64,000 bases of DNA from Cymbidium sinense (taxonomy: Eukaryota > Streptophyta > Magnoliopsida > Asparagales > Orchidaceae). Positions 36,139 through 49,189 of the stretch are shown piece by piece; the first letter of the stretch is position 1; the number at the start of each line of letters is the position of its first letter. The notes under the pieces are model-generated. The model was not told the origin of the DNA and searched no databases. It worked only from the letters and a program-made list of their open reading frames with translations. Made by a program: the position numbers and the translations under genes. The stretch lies in contig CM038225.1 of NCBI GenBank assembly GCA_021442155.1, forward strand, positions 79,558,925 to 79,622,924. The letters run 5' to 3'.

Positions 36139-37924
36139 GCAACAAATGTGAGTGCATGAGTCACATTTGTTAAAAATTGGTTGACCTTTTGGGTTGGCCA
36201 TAGAACTTGGGAGCTTTTGATAGTATTTTTCATTAGTATAATGCTTCATTTAGGACATACTAAATGGTGGGATTGACTGATTTGTCATAATCGACTTGTC
36301 GGATAGATAAGAGTTCTTACACCATATACTTTCTGCTTCAATGGCTTTGCTGAAGATCTCTTTCTTCTATGTCATTGCAAATTTGAGTTTCCTCCCACCC
36401 TAGCTCCGTGCTTGGTTGGGTTTGATGGAGGAATTGATTTTTTTTATGAAGGATTCTACTAGGGAATTGGTTTATCTGTGCTTAGTCAGATTTGAAATTC
36501 CTTCTATCCTAACTTTGAGCTTGAAAAACTTGATGAGGACTAACCTGATTTGTCCCTATTGACTTGTCAGGAAGTGTATGCACTCCATGAACCCTGTACT
36601 TGCTATTTTGACAAATTCATTGAAGGATACATACAGATGACCTAGCCATTCAGCTTATATAGGGTCAATATTGAGTTATTAGTCTAGCAACATGTACTTT
36701 AACAGACTGAATAACCATGAAATTCCTTTAGTTTGGTCATCGGCTTTGTTTGAACTATGGAATTGCTTCCTCGGTCCTGTGCTTTCTACTTTGACAGACT
36801 TGATGAGGAGATTGGCTTTGATCTGTGCTTTGAGCTTGATTAGATCGTCTAAGAATAGATTGAAATATCACCTTGCAGGTAATATGAAGATTGATTTGAG
36901 GCAGCCCTGAATTGAGCATATCCTCAGATTTCCTTGATCTATCGATCAAGTAGAAAGATCTCTTAGATTCTAGTCGCTTGTAATCACTAAGTTGGATCTG
37001 GTTTGAGATTGAACAGCTATCATAATTTAACTGATGAGCGGGGGCTCTTTAAGTGCGGCCTTTTCTTATGACTTGTTGAGTGAGGAGAGCATTAGCAACT
37101 CGGCCATATTTGGGCTTGTTGAGTTTGACCTTTAGAACCTACTCGAGTCTTCGACTTAAGTAGTGGTTTTGTCATCGATAACGGGGCTCTTTCACTGCGA
37201 CCTTTTCATGGCTGAGTGAGGAGAGCATCAACAACTCATCCATTTATGTTGACTGACCTTTAACCCATCCTGTTCTAAACTTTAGGATGTAGAGATTGAT
37301 ATTTTCCAACTCAATTGATTGAAGCTTCAAATGAGTTCTTGACTTGATCTCTAGGCACAGAGATAAATTTTTGACATTTAGGTTTGTCCTTTCATGCAAA
37401 AAATTCTTTTTATTTCTGCAAGACTGCAACAACTAATAATTATGGATATATTCAGAATTTGACGTAAAGCTCGATGTCAACCTGAATAAGAATATATTTG
37501 AGGATATCATCTTATGACACAATCTCAACTCAAATAAACTTAATATAAACTGAAAAAAATGTCCCCTATCTTGCAGGAGAAATTCTAAAGCACATTTAGA
37601 AGAACTTTCAAGATGAAAATATACAAATACATCAATATTTGAATTAATGTACTCTAAAGGATATTTTAACATACAACATTGATTTCATCTATATATATAA
37701 ATTTAAAGATGCCCTCTATGTAACAGGGGCATTTTCACAGAAAAGTTCTTCATCTGGAGTATATTTATTTAGGGATCTCGGCATGAAGCACGATGTCAAC
37801 CTAAATAGATATACTAAAAAAATGCCCCCTGTCTTGCAGAGGGATTTCTATTATACCTCGATAATATGATCATCAAGTATAGTACTTTTTTAAGTATCGA
37901 CCATTAATTGGCAGCATTGATCTT
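36139..37924 (-). other. 3' untranslated part of the minus-strand Tat element
   Basis: This lies between the integrase end and the 3' LTR. No protein domain is recognised. Local direct repeats occur: GGGCTCTTT..GCGGCCTTTTC / GGGGCTCTTT..GCGACCTTTTC (about 37,046 and 37,183), and CGATGTCAACCT..CCCCT.TCTTGCAG (about 37,468-37,580 and 37,791-37,845). No clear polypurine tract could be assigned next to the LTR. Confidence 0.5.
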
Positions 37925-38960
37925 TCACCTTTTGGTTGATGAGTTGGTATGCCCCTCCTTGGTATACTTTTTCAATGACAAAAGAGCCTTCCCAATTAGG
38001 CTCAAATTTGTCATCAAATTTTCATTATGAATAATTGGTCTTCTCAGCACCATGACCAATTCTCTTTTTTGGAATGTTCGAGGCCGCACCGTATGGTCAA
38101 AAGCCCTGGACATCTTTGCTTGATAGACTTCTAGATTTTGGTGAGCTTGCAATCTAATTTCATCAAGCACATCGAGTTCCTCCATTCTCAAAATGAGCAT
38201 TTTGATCTTGATTAGGTTGTATGGCTACTCAAAGTGAAGGCAACTCAACTGGCGAAAGAAGCGCTTCCAAAATGAATAAGGAGTGGCTTTAGTGCATTTT
38301 ATGGTGGTTCGATCCCACGGCCTCTATTAGCTTGGTATGTCATTCTCTTTATTTTTAGTGAGAATCTTCTTAGTTTGACCAATGTCTTGTTGAAAGCACC
38401 AAACCATTTTTCTCTTGATTATATATTGAAGAGTTTTGTCAATCAATTTTGTGTCGATGAATCTATAAATCTTTGCACTTTTAAAGCGGTCATTGTCAAA
38501 TTATTCTGACACTCCAAATTTATAGACCACATTATGCATGAAGAAGTTAATCACTCGATCGGCAGTAACTTCTTTAAATGGGGGTAGCTTCAACCCACTT
38601 AAAAAATAGTCAGTCGCTGCTAGGATGAAGCGATGTCTAGCTGACAATGGTGGATCAATTGGTCCAATTACATCTATACCCCAACATCTGAATGGTCAGG
38701 ATGCTATTGTTGGGTGTAATGGATTTGGAGGTTAATGGATGAAATTCTCATGTACTTGACACTCATGACACTTCTTAGCATGATTAATATAGTCTCTCAC
38801 CATAGATGGCCAAAAATAACCCATCCTTTTAATCTTTACTGCCATTTTGGGACCCATGACCATGAACTTCAACCTTCAACATTTAGGCATCGTAGCCACA
38901 TTTGTTCAAAGGATCTATGATATAAAGTATTGTTGACAGCAAAGCATAACATTCTCGATG
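37925..38960 (-). pseudogene. Integrase of the minus-strand Tat element
   Basis: Reading leftward, the zinc-finger end shows AKKCHECQVHENFIH (about 38,740-38,790). The catalytic core shows WGIDVIGPIDPP, with the first catalytic aspartate at about 38,672-38,674, then RHRFILAATDYF. A degraded FDNDRFKSAK stands in for the usual TDNG segment. The C-terminal part has LDEIRLQAHQNLEVYQAKM and VRPRTFQKRELV (37,925-38,200). Stops and frameshifts separate the parts, so it cannot be functional. Its position downstream of RNase H is the Gypsy order. Confidence 0.88.
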
Positions 38961-39269
38961 ATTTAATTTATTATTTGGTATTTTTCCTTTGTTAAAGTAG
39001 TCAATGAAGGGTTGCCTCTAATCATTTGGCTCTTCTACAATAAATGCTTCATACTACTTTCCTGAGGCAATGTCATTCTTAGCTCTTCTTGGTACAACTT
39101 CTCATTGATTTTGAGTATGAGCAACATCCCACCTAGGTCGATTTGATAACCCCTACCGGGGATTGATACTTTGATGGCTCTATGAATCATCGAGTAAATA
39201 TGTCGATCATGACATAATCACCATTCTTACTTATCATTTCCTTAGCAAATTTTTCCAAGCAATCGGCTT

Positions 39270-39780
39270 TACTATTCTCGGATCGAGAGACCCAAGTTAG
39301 TGTGATATTGGTATCTACTTCATAAGCTCAAGAACTAGCTTATGATAGAAAGCTAACTCAAGCTTGTTAATTCTATAGATGCCAAGTACTTGATTTATAA
39401 TAAGCTGAGAATTGTCAAAAATATGCAAGTTTTGAATGCCTATGAAAATAGCTTATTCCAGGCTTGCCATTAATGCTTCATATTCAGATTCATTATTAGT
39501 TCTTGGCTCGATCAATCCATATGATCATCTCATTATCCCTTCTTCTGGTGTTATGAAGATGATGCGAATTCCTACTCTTACCCTTGGGAAATTTAGAGAT
39601 TGGACCTGTTTAATCAATAAGGCTACATCAAAGTATATTTCCCAAATTTATGATTTTTCTCTTTCATGAATGAGCATAATTTGCTCATCGGACAAATCAT
39701 CATTAAGAGAAGAGTCCACAGGGATAGGATGTTCAGCTAGAAAATCTGCTAAGACTTGTCCCTTTACTGCTTTCTATAGA
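39270..39780 (-). pseudogene. Second (plant/archaeal-like) RNase H domain of the Tat element
   Basis: The linker KAVKGQVLADFLAEHPIP (about 39,720-39,775) is followed by WEIYFDVA, then NNESEYEALMASLE (about 39,455-39,500), NLHIFDNSQLIINQVLG and KLELAFYHKLVLE. This is the additional RNase H-like domain between the retroviral-type RNase H and integrase that marks Tat-lineage Gypsy elements. The expected glycine after the first aspartate is valine (FDV), and stops are present. The context and motif order make the identification firm; activity is excluded. Confidence 0.82.
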
Positions 39781-39792
39781 ATATATGTGATA

Positions 39793-40202
39793 TCAAATTA
39801 TAAAAGTAATACCCATCTTGCCAAGACATATCAATGCTGGTCTTGTCATCAAGTACTTTAGCGGATCGATCCCTGAGATGAGGGTAATCTTGTGAGATAT
39901 CATATAATGACAAAGCTTTTGACCAAGATCAATGCTAAACAGCGCTTCTCTATCAGAGAGTATCTTATTTCTTCTCCAATCAACCTCCAACTGATATAAT
40001 AAAGAGCATTCTCTTTACTTTCTTCATTATGTTGTGCCAATAATGCTCCAAGGGACTCTTCTAATGTAGTTGTGTATAGAATGAGGGGCTTCCTAGGAGT
40101 AGGCGTGGCAAGGATTGGTGGATTTAACAAGTAACTTTTAATGCTATTGAAGGCTTCTTGGCACTTCTTATCCCACTTGAATGGAGCATCCTTCTTCATC
40201 AA
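39793..40202 (-). pseudogene. RNase H domain of the minus-strand Tat element
   Basis: Translation shows FKWDKKCQEAFNSIKSYL, PPILATPTPRKPLILY, LEESLGALLAQ and EIRYSLIEKRCLALI, the usual order of the RT-proximal RNase H (canonical ETRYSPIEKECLAL). The reading frame changes after about 39,900 and continues as DPLKYLMTRPAL. It is part of the same decayed pol as the reverse transcriptase to its right. Confidence 0.87.
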
Positions 40203-40262
40203 CCTTGCAAATGGTTGACAGCATCCTGATAAATTTTATATGAATCGATGGATGAATATGAG

Positions 40263-40720
40263 CTATCTTTGTAAAGAATGAAGCTGATGCAAACTCTTCG
40301 GTGGAGGCATCTCCATAATTGTCTTGATTTTAGCATGATCAATGTACCTAGAATTTTGAGTATACCCTAATGCACATTTTAGAGGATTCATCTTGAGATC
40401 ATATTTTTTGATTCTCTCCAATACAATTCTCAAGTCTTCGAAGTAGTTTTCACGGTTTAAGCTCTTCACCACTAGATTTTTGACATAACATTCCACCTTT
40501 TGATGGATCAACTCATCAAAAATACGTGTCATGGCTCTTTGGTATGTAGCTCCAACATTTTTCAGGCCAAAAGGCATGACCATGTAGCAATAGATGCCAA
40601 TATGAATGATGTATATTTTCATCATCGTGCCATTTTAATTTAGTGTATCCGATGACCATCCATGAGAACATGTCATAGTTGGAAGTATTGTCCACCAATA
40701 GTTTGAAAGTGGAAAGTCAT
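40263..40720 (-). pseudogene. Reverse transcriptase of the minus-strand Tat element
   Basis: The longest open part (120 residues) contains VMPFGLKNVGATYQRAMTRI, DELIHQKVECYV and LKMNPLKCA, unmistakable Gypsy RT fingers/palm. The catalytic YVDD box reads YVKN (codons 40,476-40,487), so both active-site aspartates are replaced. The upstream motif A region (MFSW..GYTKLK) is in a different frame. Upstream, minus-strand pol continues through the RT N-terminus and an acidic linker (41,133-41,748). Confidence 0.92.
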
Positions 40721-41132
40721 CTTTGGGCATGCCTTATTTAAGTCCTAGAAGTCAATGCAGATGGATTTGGTTATTCTTCTTTCTAATAAAGCTATCCAAT
40801 GCATACTTCTCCTCGGATGAAGCCTGCTTTGATTAGTTTTTTAGTTTCTAATTACCTATTCTTTAATCTTCAATCTCATTCACCTAGGAGCTTGGTTAAT
40901 AGGCATTGCATCTGGTTTAATAGCTAGTTTATGAATTGCTACATTAAGAGATAAGCCTGAAATTTCAAAATATGTCCAAGCAAAACAATCTCTAAATTCA
41001 CAAAGTAGCATTTTTAGCTCTTCAACTTTTTCATCAGGCAGAAGGGAATATACGAAAGTTGGACGGGGATCATCCTCAGCTCCTAGGTTGACTTCTTTAA
41101 GTTCATCGATAGTAGTGATTTGTCCACCATCT

Positions 41133-41748
41133 TTATGTGGGCTTGGTTGCTACTTCTTCATCATTTTTAAGAAAAATTTCATGGGAATCATATTCTTTGT
41201 CACTATGAGTTTCTATCTCAGCTTCTATTATATTATAACAAGCTCTATATTGATGAGATTTCCGGATGAGCCCCATAACTTTACTGATAAACACTTCTTC
41301 ATGATGCTTGAGGACTTCTTTGGATCTACATCTTGTTAAAGATTTGGGTTTTATGTTTAGTAGTTCTAATATGAATTCCAAGCTTATGCATCATTCTTCA
41401 TAATTTCTATGAATAGTATATTGGTATTCTTATTGGCACTATCTCATCAGAATTTTCTTGCTGAGCAGGGTGTTCAAAATTGTGAGACTTAGGCTCTTCA
41501 GATTTGTAAAATAAAGTTCCTATTCTGCCACTCTCTCTCAACAGTGGCATATAGAATGTTATCAATTCTTCAATATTATGAACCTCTAGTTGACTGATTT
41601 CTTTGAAGCACTGAGAGATGGGTATAATTTTGAGAGAGTCATCTAACTCTGCCAAGTGAGCTATCCTTCTTGATGCAACCATTTGAACTCTATTTCCATA
41701 AGCAGATTCAAAATCATAGTCTGAATCAGAATCACTTATTTCATACAT
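41133..41748 (-). pseudogene. Protease-RT linker region of the Tat pol
   Basis: Two adjoining open pieces are rich in acidic residues (YEISDSDSDYDFESAYGN at the upstream end). They sit between protease and RT, where Tat elements have a variable spacer. No catalytic motif is expected here and none is seen. Orientation and order match element B, which has an acidic piece at 63,210-63,497 in the same place. Confidence 0.6.
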
Positions 41749-41933
41749 TACTTTTCTTGAAAGCTTATAAGTTCCTTAGGTTTGACAGGCATATCTTCTT
41801 CTTCTTCTTCTTCCGTGTCACTTCCCAAATGAGGAACTGATTTTTTTGACTTAAGTGTAGAATTGAGTTCTTTAGGGAGAGTCAGCATTGCCTTCTTTCT
41901 TCCTCTTTTTTACTGCTCTTTCACTTTGTGAAA

Positions 41934-42767
41934 TTACATTTTAGTTCCTGAAGTGGATGCTATCGCTTCAAGAGGCTCTGCTAGCTTAGGCTCTTTAAGG
42001 ATTAAATATTTTGCATCTTCATAGATCTTTGCTTCATTAATGGAGAATGGTTGTAGGTCACCAAGAATTTTGAATTCTTCTCCATCTTTCAGATACTTCA
42101 TACATTGATGCATAGTTGATGGGATCATGTCATACTCATGCATCCACGACCGGCCCAATAGAGCTCTAAATAATGTATTGGCATCAATTACATAAAACTT
42201 GGCTTTTGTATATAAATCTTGAACTTGAGCGGGAGAATAAAATAACCCAGAGTTTTCTGCCACTTTTCATTGAATCCATGAACCATCAACTTATCTCTCC
42301 CAAGATATTGGATATCAAGTGATAATCCTCTCAATACCTTTAGACTCATAAGATTGATAGAAGAACGATTAATCAATCAATATCATAGATACCATCACTT
42401 TCTAGTAACTATAGAGGATGATTATTCCCCAACATAAGATCTTCCTCAAAAAATGTGATTGGGAGATCTTGAGTTTGCAATGCTTCGCCATTATTTTTTT
42501 AGCAAAGTAAGCTTCATAACTCTCCGGATCTTTGAGAGCCTGTATCAAAGTTTCTCGGAGGTCTTTTGACATCAAGAGAGCCTCGTACACACTCAGTTGT
42601 GCAAGGATCTTTCTTAAATGTGATAGAATATTATAATTTATCTTCTTGCTTGATTTAGGCTTTATCCTAGGATTTTTGGGAATAATATCCTCATTGACTT
42701 CAATTTGTTTGACCTTTGTCCTTATTTGTATATCCCTTCTTTGATGAAGGTGGTAAGACTTTATCAC
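41934..42767 (-). pseudogene. Aspartic protease region of the minus-strand Tat element
   Basis: Upstream comes YNILSHLRKILAQLSVYEAL..LRETLIQALKDPE, the block that precedes the protease in this lineage and has a direct counterpart in element B. The active-site segment can be recognised as ILID..RSSINLMSL but is split by a frameshift and stop, and the DSG/DPG-type glycine is lost. The C-terminal part follows (VHGFNEKWQKTLGYF; KFYVIDANTLFRALLGRSWM). Element B keeps the equivalent motif in frame. Confidence 0.82.
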
Positions 42768-42842
42768 TTCTCAACTGAACTTGAATCACCTTATCTTGCT
42801 TAGATTCTTCTGAAGAGGTACTTTCTTTCTTCAAATTTCTTC

Positions 42843-44617
42843 TTATTCTGAAGATTTAAAAGAGCTAGACTCATTTTTCAACATCATACATTTCATACGT
42901 GATGATATCGATGAGTCTAACTCTTCTCCATCCAAAAAACATAGATCTTCATCTGAACTATTACTGTCTTGCTGAGTCATTAAATAAAATTTAGATGTTA
43001 ACTCCTCAAGCTCTTCTTGCTTCCTTGACAAGAATTGTGATGGGTTGGTCGAGTTTGTCTGACTACCCTTGTCATTTCAGAGTAACTGATGTTGAAGAAC
43101 ATTTGACATCATGTGATGATTCAAAGTCTCTACGGACAAGATTCACCATTATCTTCTTCATCCGATTCAAGAATAGAAGTTTAGGCATGAAGTCTGCAAG
43201 CCTAAATGGTTATCTTGTCGACTGGTGATACTCCTTTAGATTGTTAATGATCTTTTGAGTTGTAGTTCTCTTCTTGATCTTCCTTTTCTTGGCCAACTTG
43301 TTTGGTTTATGAGGCCTATGTTTAGTAGGCTGCTTCTCATGTTGTGATGAAGTAGCCTTATCATAATGCCGCTGAGAAGCCCAAATACTTGGTTTAGGCA
43401 TCTCTCTTAAATCCAATATAGGTTCAAGTGGTGATTTCCACTTAACACTAAGGACATCTTTTAGCTGCTTCAACATCTTCACAGTCTTTTTGAAGACTAA
43501 TGTTTATCATTCTTCAATCTGAATTGATTTCTCTTTATGTTTGTCTTTGGATGATACAGAAGAGGAAGTAATCATCCTTGTAGACTCTCTTTTTTGTTTG
43601 ACTAGAACACCATCAGATAGTGTAAATTCACCTCATCGATACTTCCTTTCTAACCAATCTTTAAAGACATAACAATCTTCAATAGGATGACTGATCATCC
43701 GATGATAGGGATAGTAATTTGGATTGTTGACTTAATTAGCTTCTTCAAGCCTTTTAATTTCTGGTAACTATACTGCTTTAAAATAATTTAGCCACACCTT
43801 CTAAAGAATATTCTTTGTTCATCTTTTCCTTAAGAGATGGCGCATTTCATCATCTCTATTGCTTGTTTTGGATGCTCACCACTTAGAAAAGTCTGAGGTT
43901 TATACCTCATAATATTAATTTTGGTGGATTAGAATAAATTTTCTTCTTATATCATCATTATACATTGGCTATTTTCCTTTATCAACATTGTATATCACCC
44001 GCTTTTCTCCATTTGAGCTATAGGAAGAAGCATGAATTTCATTTCTTCTTTAAGTCTGAAGGTTTGTTTCTCTTTACTTTATCTGCATAGACTGACTTAG
44101 GGCAATTCAACTTTTCAATTTTAGCCACCCTATCGAGCAAGTCCTAGAATGTTGTAATTGACGCCATGCATAGGAATGATGCCATTTTATCATCCATATT
44201 GTCCATTAGCAATTGGATCGCATGTTCTTCTTCCAATTGTTGCTCGCACTTCATACTTAGGTTGCGCCAACGACTTATGAATTTTGTCTCTGACTCATCT
44301 TTCCTCCTTTTCAGCAAAGCAAGGTCAGTGATTGTGATTTTCTCGGTTGCACTGGCAAACCTCTTCACAAATATAGTCTCTAATTCAGCAAATGTTTTAA
44401 CTGAATCATTTGACAATTCTGCATACCATTTGAAAGTAAAGGTCGCTAAAGATGAGTAATGCATCATTCCTCCTATGTTACCACAAGTAGCCTTAAATTG
44501 GGCTAGATGTTGCTTTAGATTACCAAGCCCACTGAAAGTATTAAATTTCAGCACTGAGTAACCTTTCGGGTTTGGCACTTGATCATATTCAATGTGGAGA
44601 CTTACTCGATCTTTCAC
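42843..44617 (-). pseudogene. Gag of the minus-strand Tat element
   Basis: The best-preserved part (44,144-44,617) matches the retrotransposon gag domain: KFNTFSGLGNLKQHLAQF, FTFKWYAELSNDSVKTFAEL, FVKRFASATEKI, FISRWRNLSMKCEQQLEEE. A nucleocapsid-type knuckle lies near 43,665-43,725 and reads YPYHRMISHPIEDC followed by FKDWLERKY. Compared with CPFHHMLGHVLEDC in element B, the first cysteine is replaced by tyrosine. Downstream pieces (43,210-43,482; 42,843-43,031) are basic, then Ser/Glu-rich. Several stops interrupt the frame. Confidence 0.85.
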
Positions 44618-46449
44618 CTACTTGAGGCTATGACGCTTTATCTTTTCATTGATTATTATTATTTCGAGTTGTTATAATTCCAAGTGCTAGCCATTGAATT
44701 ATGAATTATTGAGAGGTAGTGAGTTAGCTTCATTCCTCATTTCTTAGCATGTACTATAGATTTCTAGGTACCACGCGTGGTGTATAAGTTGTATTATTAG
44801 GTACCTCTTCTTCTCTTCTTCTTCTTTCAGGGGAGAACTTGACTTCCTTCTCCTTGCATTTGTAGATTGTATCAGATGATTATAAAAAAGTGTACCGATC
44901 ATTCCTTAGTTCAACCATATAGAATGCTTTGACACCCATGATATCTTTCTCATTCTGATCTTCTTCTTCTTCATCTTTAGAAAAGATCAAAGATCCATCC
45001 TCTATTTGCTTCTGTGAAGACTCTTCTTCATAAATGTCTAATTCAGTTCGTTCCGAGTTCACATTCCGGATGTCCGAGTGAGAGTTCATCTATATCTCTA
45101 ATCATATAAATGGCTTCTACTTCTATAGAATCCTCTTCATTATTTTCCTCTCGCACATGAATTTATGATCGATGTCCGTGGATCTCAATGTGCTAAATAA
45201 ATACTATTAAGGACCAATACCTTCTCTGGGGTGAAAATGATGGGAACCCCAGAGGATTCTCCGTGTACCATCATATCTTTCATCAATGATATCCCTTCCA
45301 TGAGTTGATTTTGAGGTGATTTCAGTATATCGATGTCACCTCTTCCATTCTTCAAGTCTTCATTTCTGGCCTCCATATTTTATCCTTTCATGACCTTCTG
45401 GGACAGGTCCAAGTGTCATGATGCTCACCATGGGCTCACAAGTTACTAGAAGAGATGGCAACTTTCTTGGTGGAGCTTCAGTATTTTCATCACCATGGGC
45501 CTCTAAAATATTTTTTCATTATGTCTTTATTCTTAGCTACTTTGAGAACTTTATATATCTGGTAGACAGTGTTTCAGGCTGTCTCCTCTATGGTGGTGGT
45601 GACATGGTTGGTTCTTCCAGAAAGACTACTTTACTTCACCAGTAGAGTTATTCCTCTTTACCCGCTTTAGATTGCCAAAGTTGGTGGAATACTCTCTGCG
45701 CAAGATCTCTTGTTCACTAGGTCATTCTGGGATATTCACCAAGATTTCTCCTTCTTCTCTATCTTCTGGTTAATTTGCTCCCTGATGAGGAAGCTTCATG
45801 ATCATGCTTTCCTGGTACAAAAGGTTCAATTGGTGAAGCAATTATATCACGAGGCATTAAAGACACAGTTTGGCCCTTGATGATTCTTTTCATCACGGGA
45901 GCTTCAGATTGACCTAGCCTTTTAAAAATTGAAGTTCTCTATTGGGAGAACTCCTTGACAATGGTTGGCTATTGAACTAGTTGGCGCACATGGCTAGTAG
46001 GAGCACAACGAGGCCTTCCAAAGATGGCCTCGAATAATGTACCATGGGTGGGTACTCGTGAGTTGCCATGATCGGAAATTCAAGCTACCAAATCGAATGG
46101 TAGCTCTGAAATCTCCTATGTTGATGATGGTGTTGGCTAGGCACATGTTCGCACCACGACCTAGCTGAACGGTGAAAGAAGTGCTTTGTAGATCCATTCT
46201 ATAAAAGTGAAAGATGGGGATTAGTAATTAGCAATTATTATTTCACCCCATACTTTCAAGATGCATAGGTACTACAGAACAAAATAATGGTGTAATAAAG
46301 ATATACTCAACAAAATGATTCATTCTACATGGAGCCTCATATTGAATTTATTACACACTTAAATCACCCTTTCATTATTTTGAATTTTCAAAAAATTTTA
46401 TTGCTATTATAGCACATATATGACTAGTCATAGATGGAAAGAGAATCAT
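44618..46449 (-). other. Leader and pre-gag region of the minus-strand Tat element
   Basis: About 1.8 kb lie between the primer-binding site and the gag domain. Short open pieces occur at 45,994-46,197, 45,185-45,376 and 44,880-45,089 (the last with an EEEEDQNEKD acidic run). Ogre-type elements often carry an extra ORF upstream of gag; these pieces could be its remains, but no homology was recognised. Confidence 0.45.
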
Positions 46450-46468
46450 GTCCCCAGCAGAGTCGCCA
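46450..46468 (-). promoter_or_regulatory. Primer-binding site of the minus-strand Tat element
   Basis: On the minus strand the sequence is TGGCGACTCTGCTGGGGAC, starting six bases inside the LTR end (..CCCACA TATTTC). It is identical to the plus-strand site of element B except for the last base. From memory, Tat/Ogre elements prime with tRNA-Arg and this sequence fits that; the tRNA match was not computed. Confidence 0.88.
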
Positions 46469-47629
46469 GAAATATGTGGGCTCTGAAAATTTGCCACCAA
46501 CCTCTCGATAATTTTTGAATTGAAGAGAGTATGATTTGAAGTGTTGGTGTAATTTTTAGAAGGTAGATGGAATAGTAGATAAGACACTACCCAGAGATTT
46601 TATCCTCATTTGGTGAGGACTTAGATCTTGTTCCAGGTTTCATATAGGCGCAAGCCCCTATAGTTAATTACCCCTCCCAATAAGTGAAAGAGAACTTTCG
46701 ATTAAGGCTAGTCAATAGATCGCTAAATGTGTAGCGTATAGTAGCAGCATGTGGAGTTTTCGAATTTAAGATTTATGAAATTTATCATTTCTGCTTAAAC
46801 TGGATGGTTAGGGGAATGATGATGTGCCCAATCTAGATCTCATGGTTTTGTCATCCCGAGCAGTCACGGTCCCTAGTCTACCTAGTCAGAGGAGGTAGTC
46901 GACCCAACCTAATCGAAGGATCCTTATCAGTAACACATGGGTTACATCATCCAAGAAATTTGACTGGGTGGTGTTTGTCTAAGGAGGCAAGCTTAAGTCT
47001 AAAATTTGAGGGTTGTTGTCTAAGTATACCCTATGATTCACAACTCAAAGGGTGAGCCATTGGGAGCATACGAGCTATGATCATAATCATAATGGAGCAA
47101 ATGGCCAAACCACCCGATAGGACTCGTCATAATGCTGTCTGGAGCCTACCAAGCCATGCCGAGGACATGGGCCATATCCTTATTGGCAAGAGATTGAATG
47201 AGAGTGAACATAGCAGAATACTTGATTTGACATTGGCTCCTTTGTGAGCTAGAGTTTTCTTAATTTTTTACCCCTGACAAACAGTTGTGGAAGGTGAATA
47301 GATTGAGTTTGTTTTAAGCTTTCAAGGATTGGATTCCATTTAAGTAGTTTTGATTTTTGATTAATTTGAATATGTTTAAGAGCTTTAGATCTTATGCTAG
47401 ATGAGAGATCTACTATCACCTAACAAAATTAGTTTTTTAGATATTTCATTGACTTAAAACTCTTATTATAGGTTTTTAGGTTTTGTTAACTGACCATCTA
47501 TGACTAAATCGAGCAACTAGATCCTGATTTTTTTGCTATATTAAGCCCATGGTGATTAGTAATTTAGGTAATTTTATTTCAATTATGAGATTGATTTTAT
47601 ATTTTCATTTAATTCCAATTTACCTACCT

Positions 47630-48740
47630 TTTCGCATTAAAATTTGCACTTGAAATTTATGTTCAAACATGCTGTGTTTAGCTAAATAATTTCATCTAAA
47701 TAAAATCATTGATTTTGAAACATAATTTAGAATGAAGTTTCTTAATTTTGTATTGAAGAAAAGCTCCATTTGCATTTAGTTTAGTGTCACCTACTTGTAA
47801 AGAATTGCATCGTGGAAAGACGAAATTGATCTAATATCTTATTAGATTTATAGATTAATATTTAACTAATTTTAATTTAGCCTGCGCAGCCTTTTTAGAC
47901 ATTAAAATTTGCACTTGAAATCCCTATGTCCGAGCACATGCAGGTGTTTATAGCTTAGATAATTTCACCAAATTAGTGATTTTGTTGATTTTGAAAATCA
48001 TAGTTTATAATGAAGTTCCTTAAATTTTGTATTGAAGGAAAGCTCCATCATTCGTGCAGATTTAGTTTAGTGTCGCCTTCTATCTACTTGTACAAAGAAT
48101 TGTAGATCGGTGAAGAAGATGTTGTAAATTGATCTAATATCTTATTATTTTTAAATTAATATTTAATTAATTTCAATTTAGCCTACACAACCTTTTTAGA
48201 CATTAAAATTTGCAATTGAAATCTCTATGTCCGAGCACATGCAGGTGTTTATAGCTTAGATGATTTTACCAAATTAGTGATTTCATTGATTTCGAAAATC
48301 ATAGTTTAGAATGAAGTTCCTTAAATTTTGTATTGTAGGAAAGCTCCTTCATTCGTGTAGCATTTAGTTTAGTGTCGCCTTCTGTCTGCTTGTATAAAGA
48401 ATTACATATCCGGTGGCGAAAAAGGCATTATAAATTAATCTAATATCTTATTAGATTTTTCAGATTAATATTTAATAGATTCCAATTTAGCCTATGCAAC
48501 CTTTTCAGACTTTAGAATTTGTATTTTAAATCTCCATGTCCGAGCACATGCATGTATTTATAGCTTAGATGGTTTCACCTAATTAGTGATTTCATTGATT
48601 TTGAAAATCATAATTTAGAATGGAGTTCCTTAATTTTCATATTGGAGGAAACCATATGATTTTTGTAAATTTGGATTTACTATCGCCTTCTGTATGCTTG
48701 TAGAAAGAATTGCAGATCTGGTGGCGAAGAAGGCATTTTA
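47630..48740. repeat. ~300-bp tandem repeat array in the right LTR
   Basis: Four units carry CATTAAAATTTGCA, TATGTCCGAGCACATGCA, GTTTATAGCTTAGAT, TTAGTTTAGTGTCGCC and GGTGGCGAA.AAGGC. Starts are near 47,636, 47,900, 48,202 and 48,511. The first unit has internal deletions. Confidence 0.85.
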
Positions 48741-49189
48741 ATTTAGATTGTAGTTTAAAATATTACTTTCACTTAGTTTACTTGTTGAGTTTTTGTAATT
48801 CTCTCAACTTGATTATGTTCAATTTACATCACTTATGATAAGTTATGCCGATTTCAGTTTTTATTACTTTAGCCCTACTCATGCTTATTAGCTAGCATAG
48901 TAATCACCTCCATATTTGTATAAAAGTTATTAAACCCAATTTGGATTCATCATTAGACTTTAAGTTTATTGCAAGTTTGTTATGAGTTTAGTAATGTCTC
49001 CCCAAATTTTACTTGCATTTTAAATGGAGTGTCATATTCTTTCCAAAATTTTCTTAGGTGTTCTCCCCTATCTCTCTTTGATTTAACATGTATCTTCATA
49101 TTTATCATATATTCTTTTGTTTGACTTAAATTTAAGTAATTTACATTTGAATTTGTTAAAGTCTTAAATTTTAGTCTAAATTTCCTCAG

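Noticed and set aside
38735..38920. Sense-strand 61-residue frame
   Set aside because: It lies opposite the minus-strand integrase (KKCHECQ..), which has clear homology, so it is a shadow frame.
47630..48740. CRISPR-like or satellite array
   Set aside because: The ~300-bp units are contiguous without unique spacers, lie inside an LTR and recur in the partner LTR; they are an LTR-internal tandem repeat.
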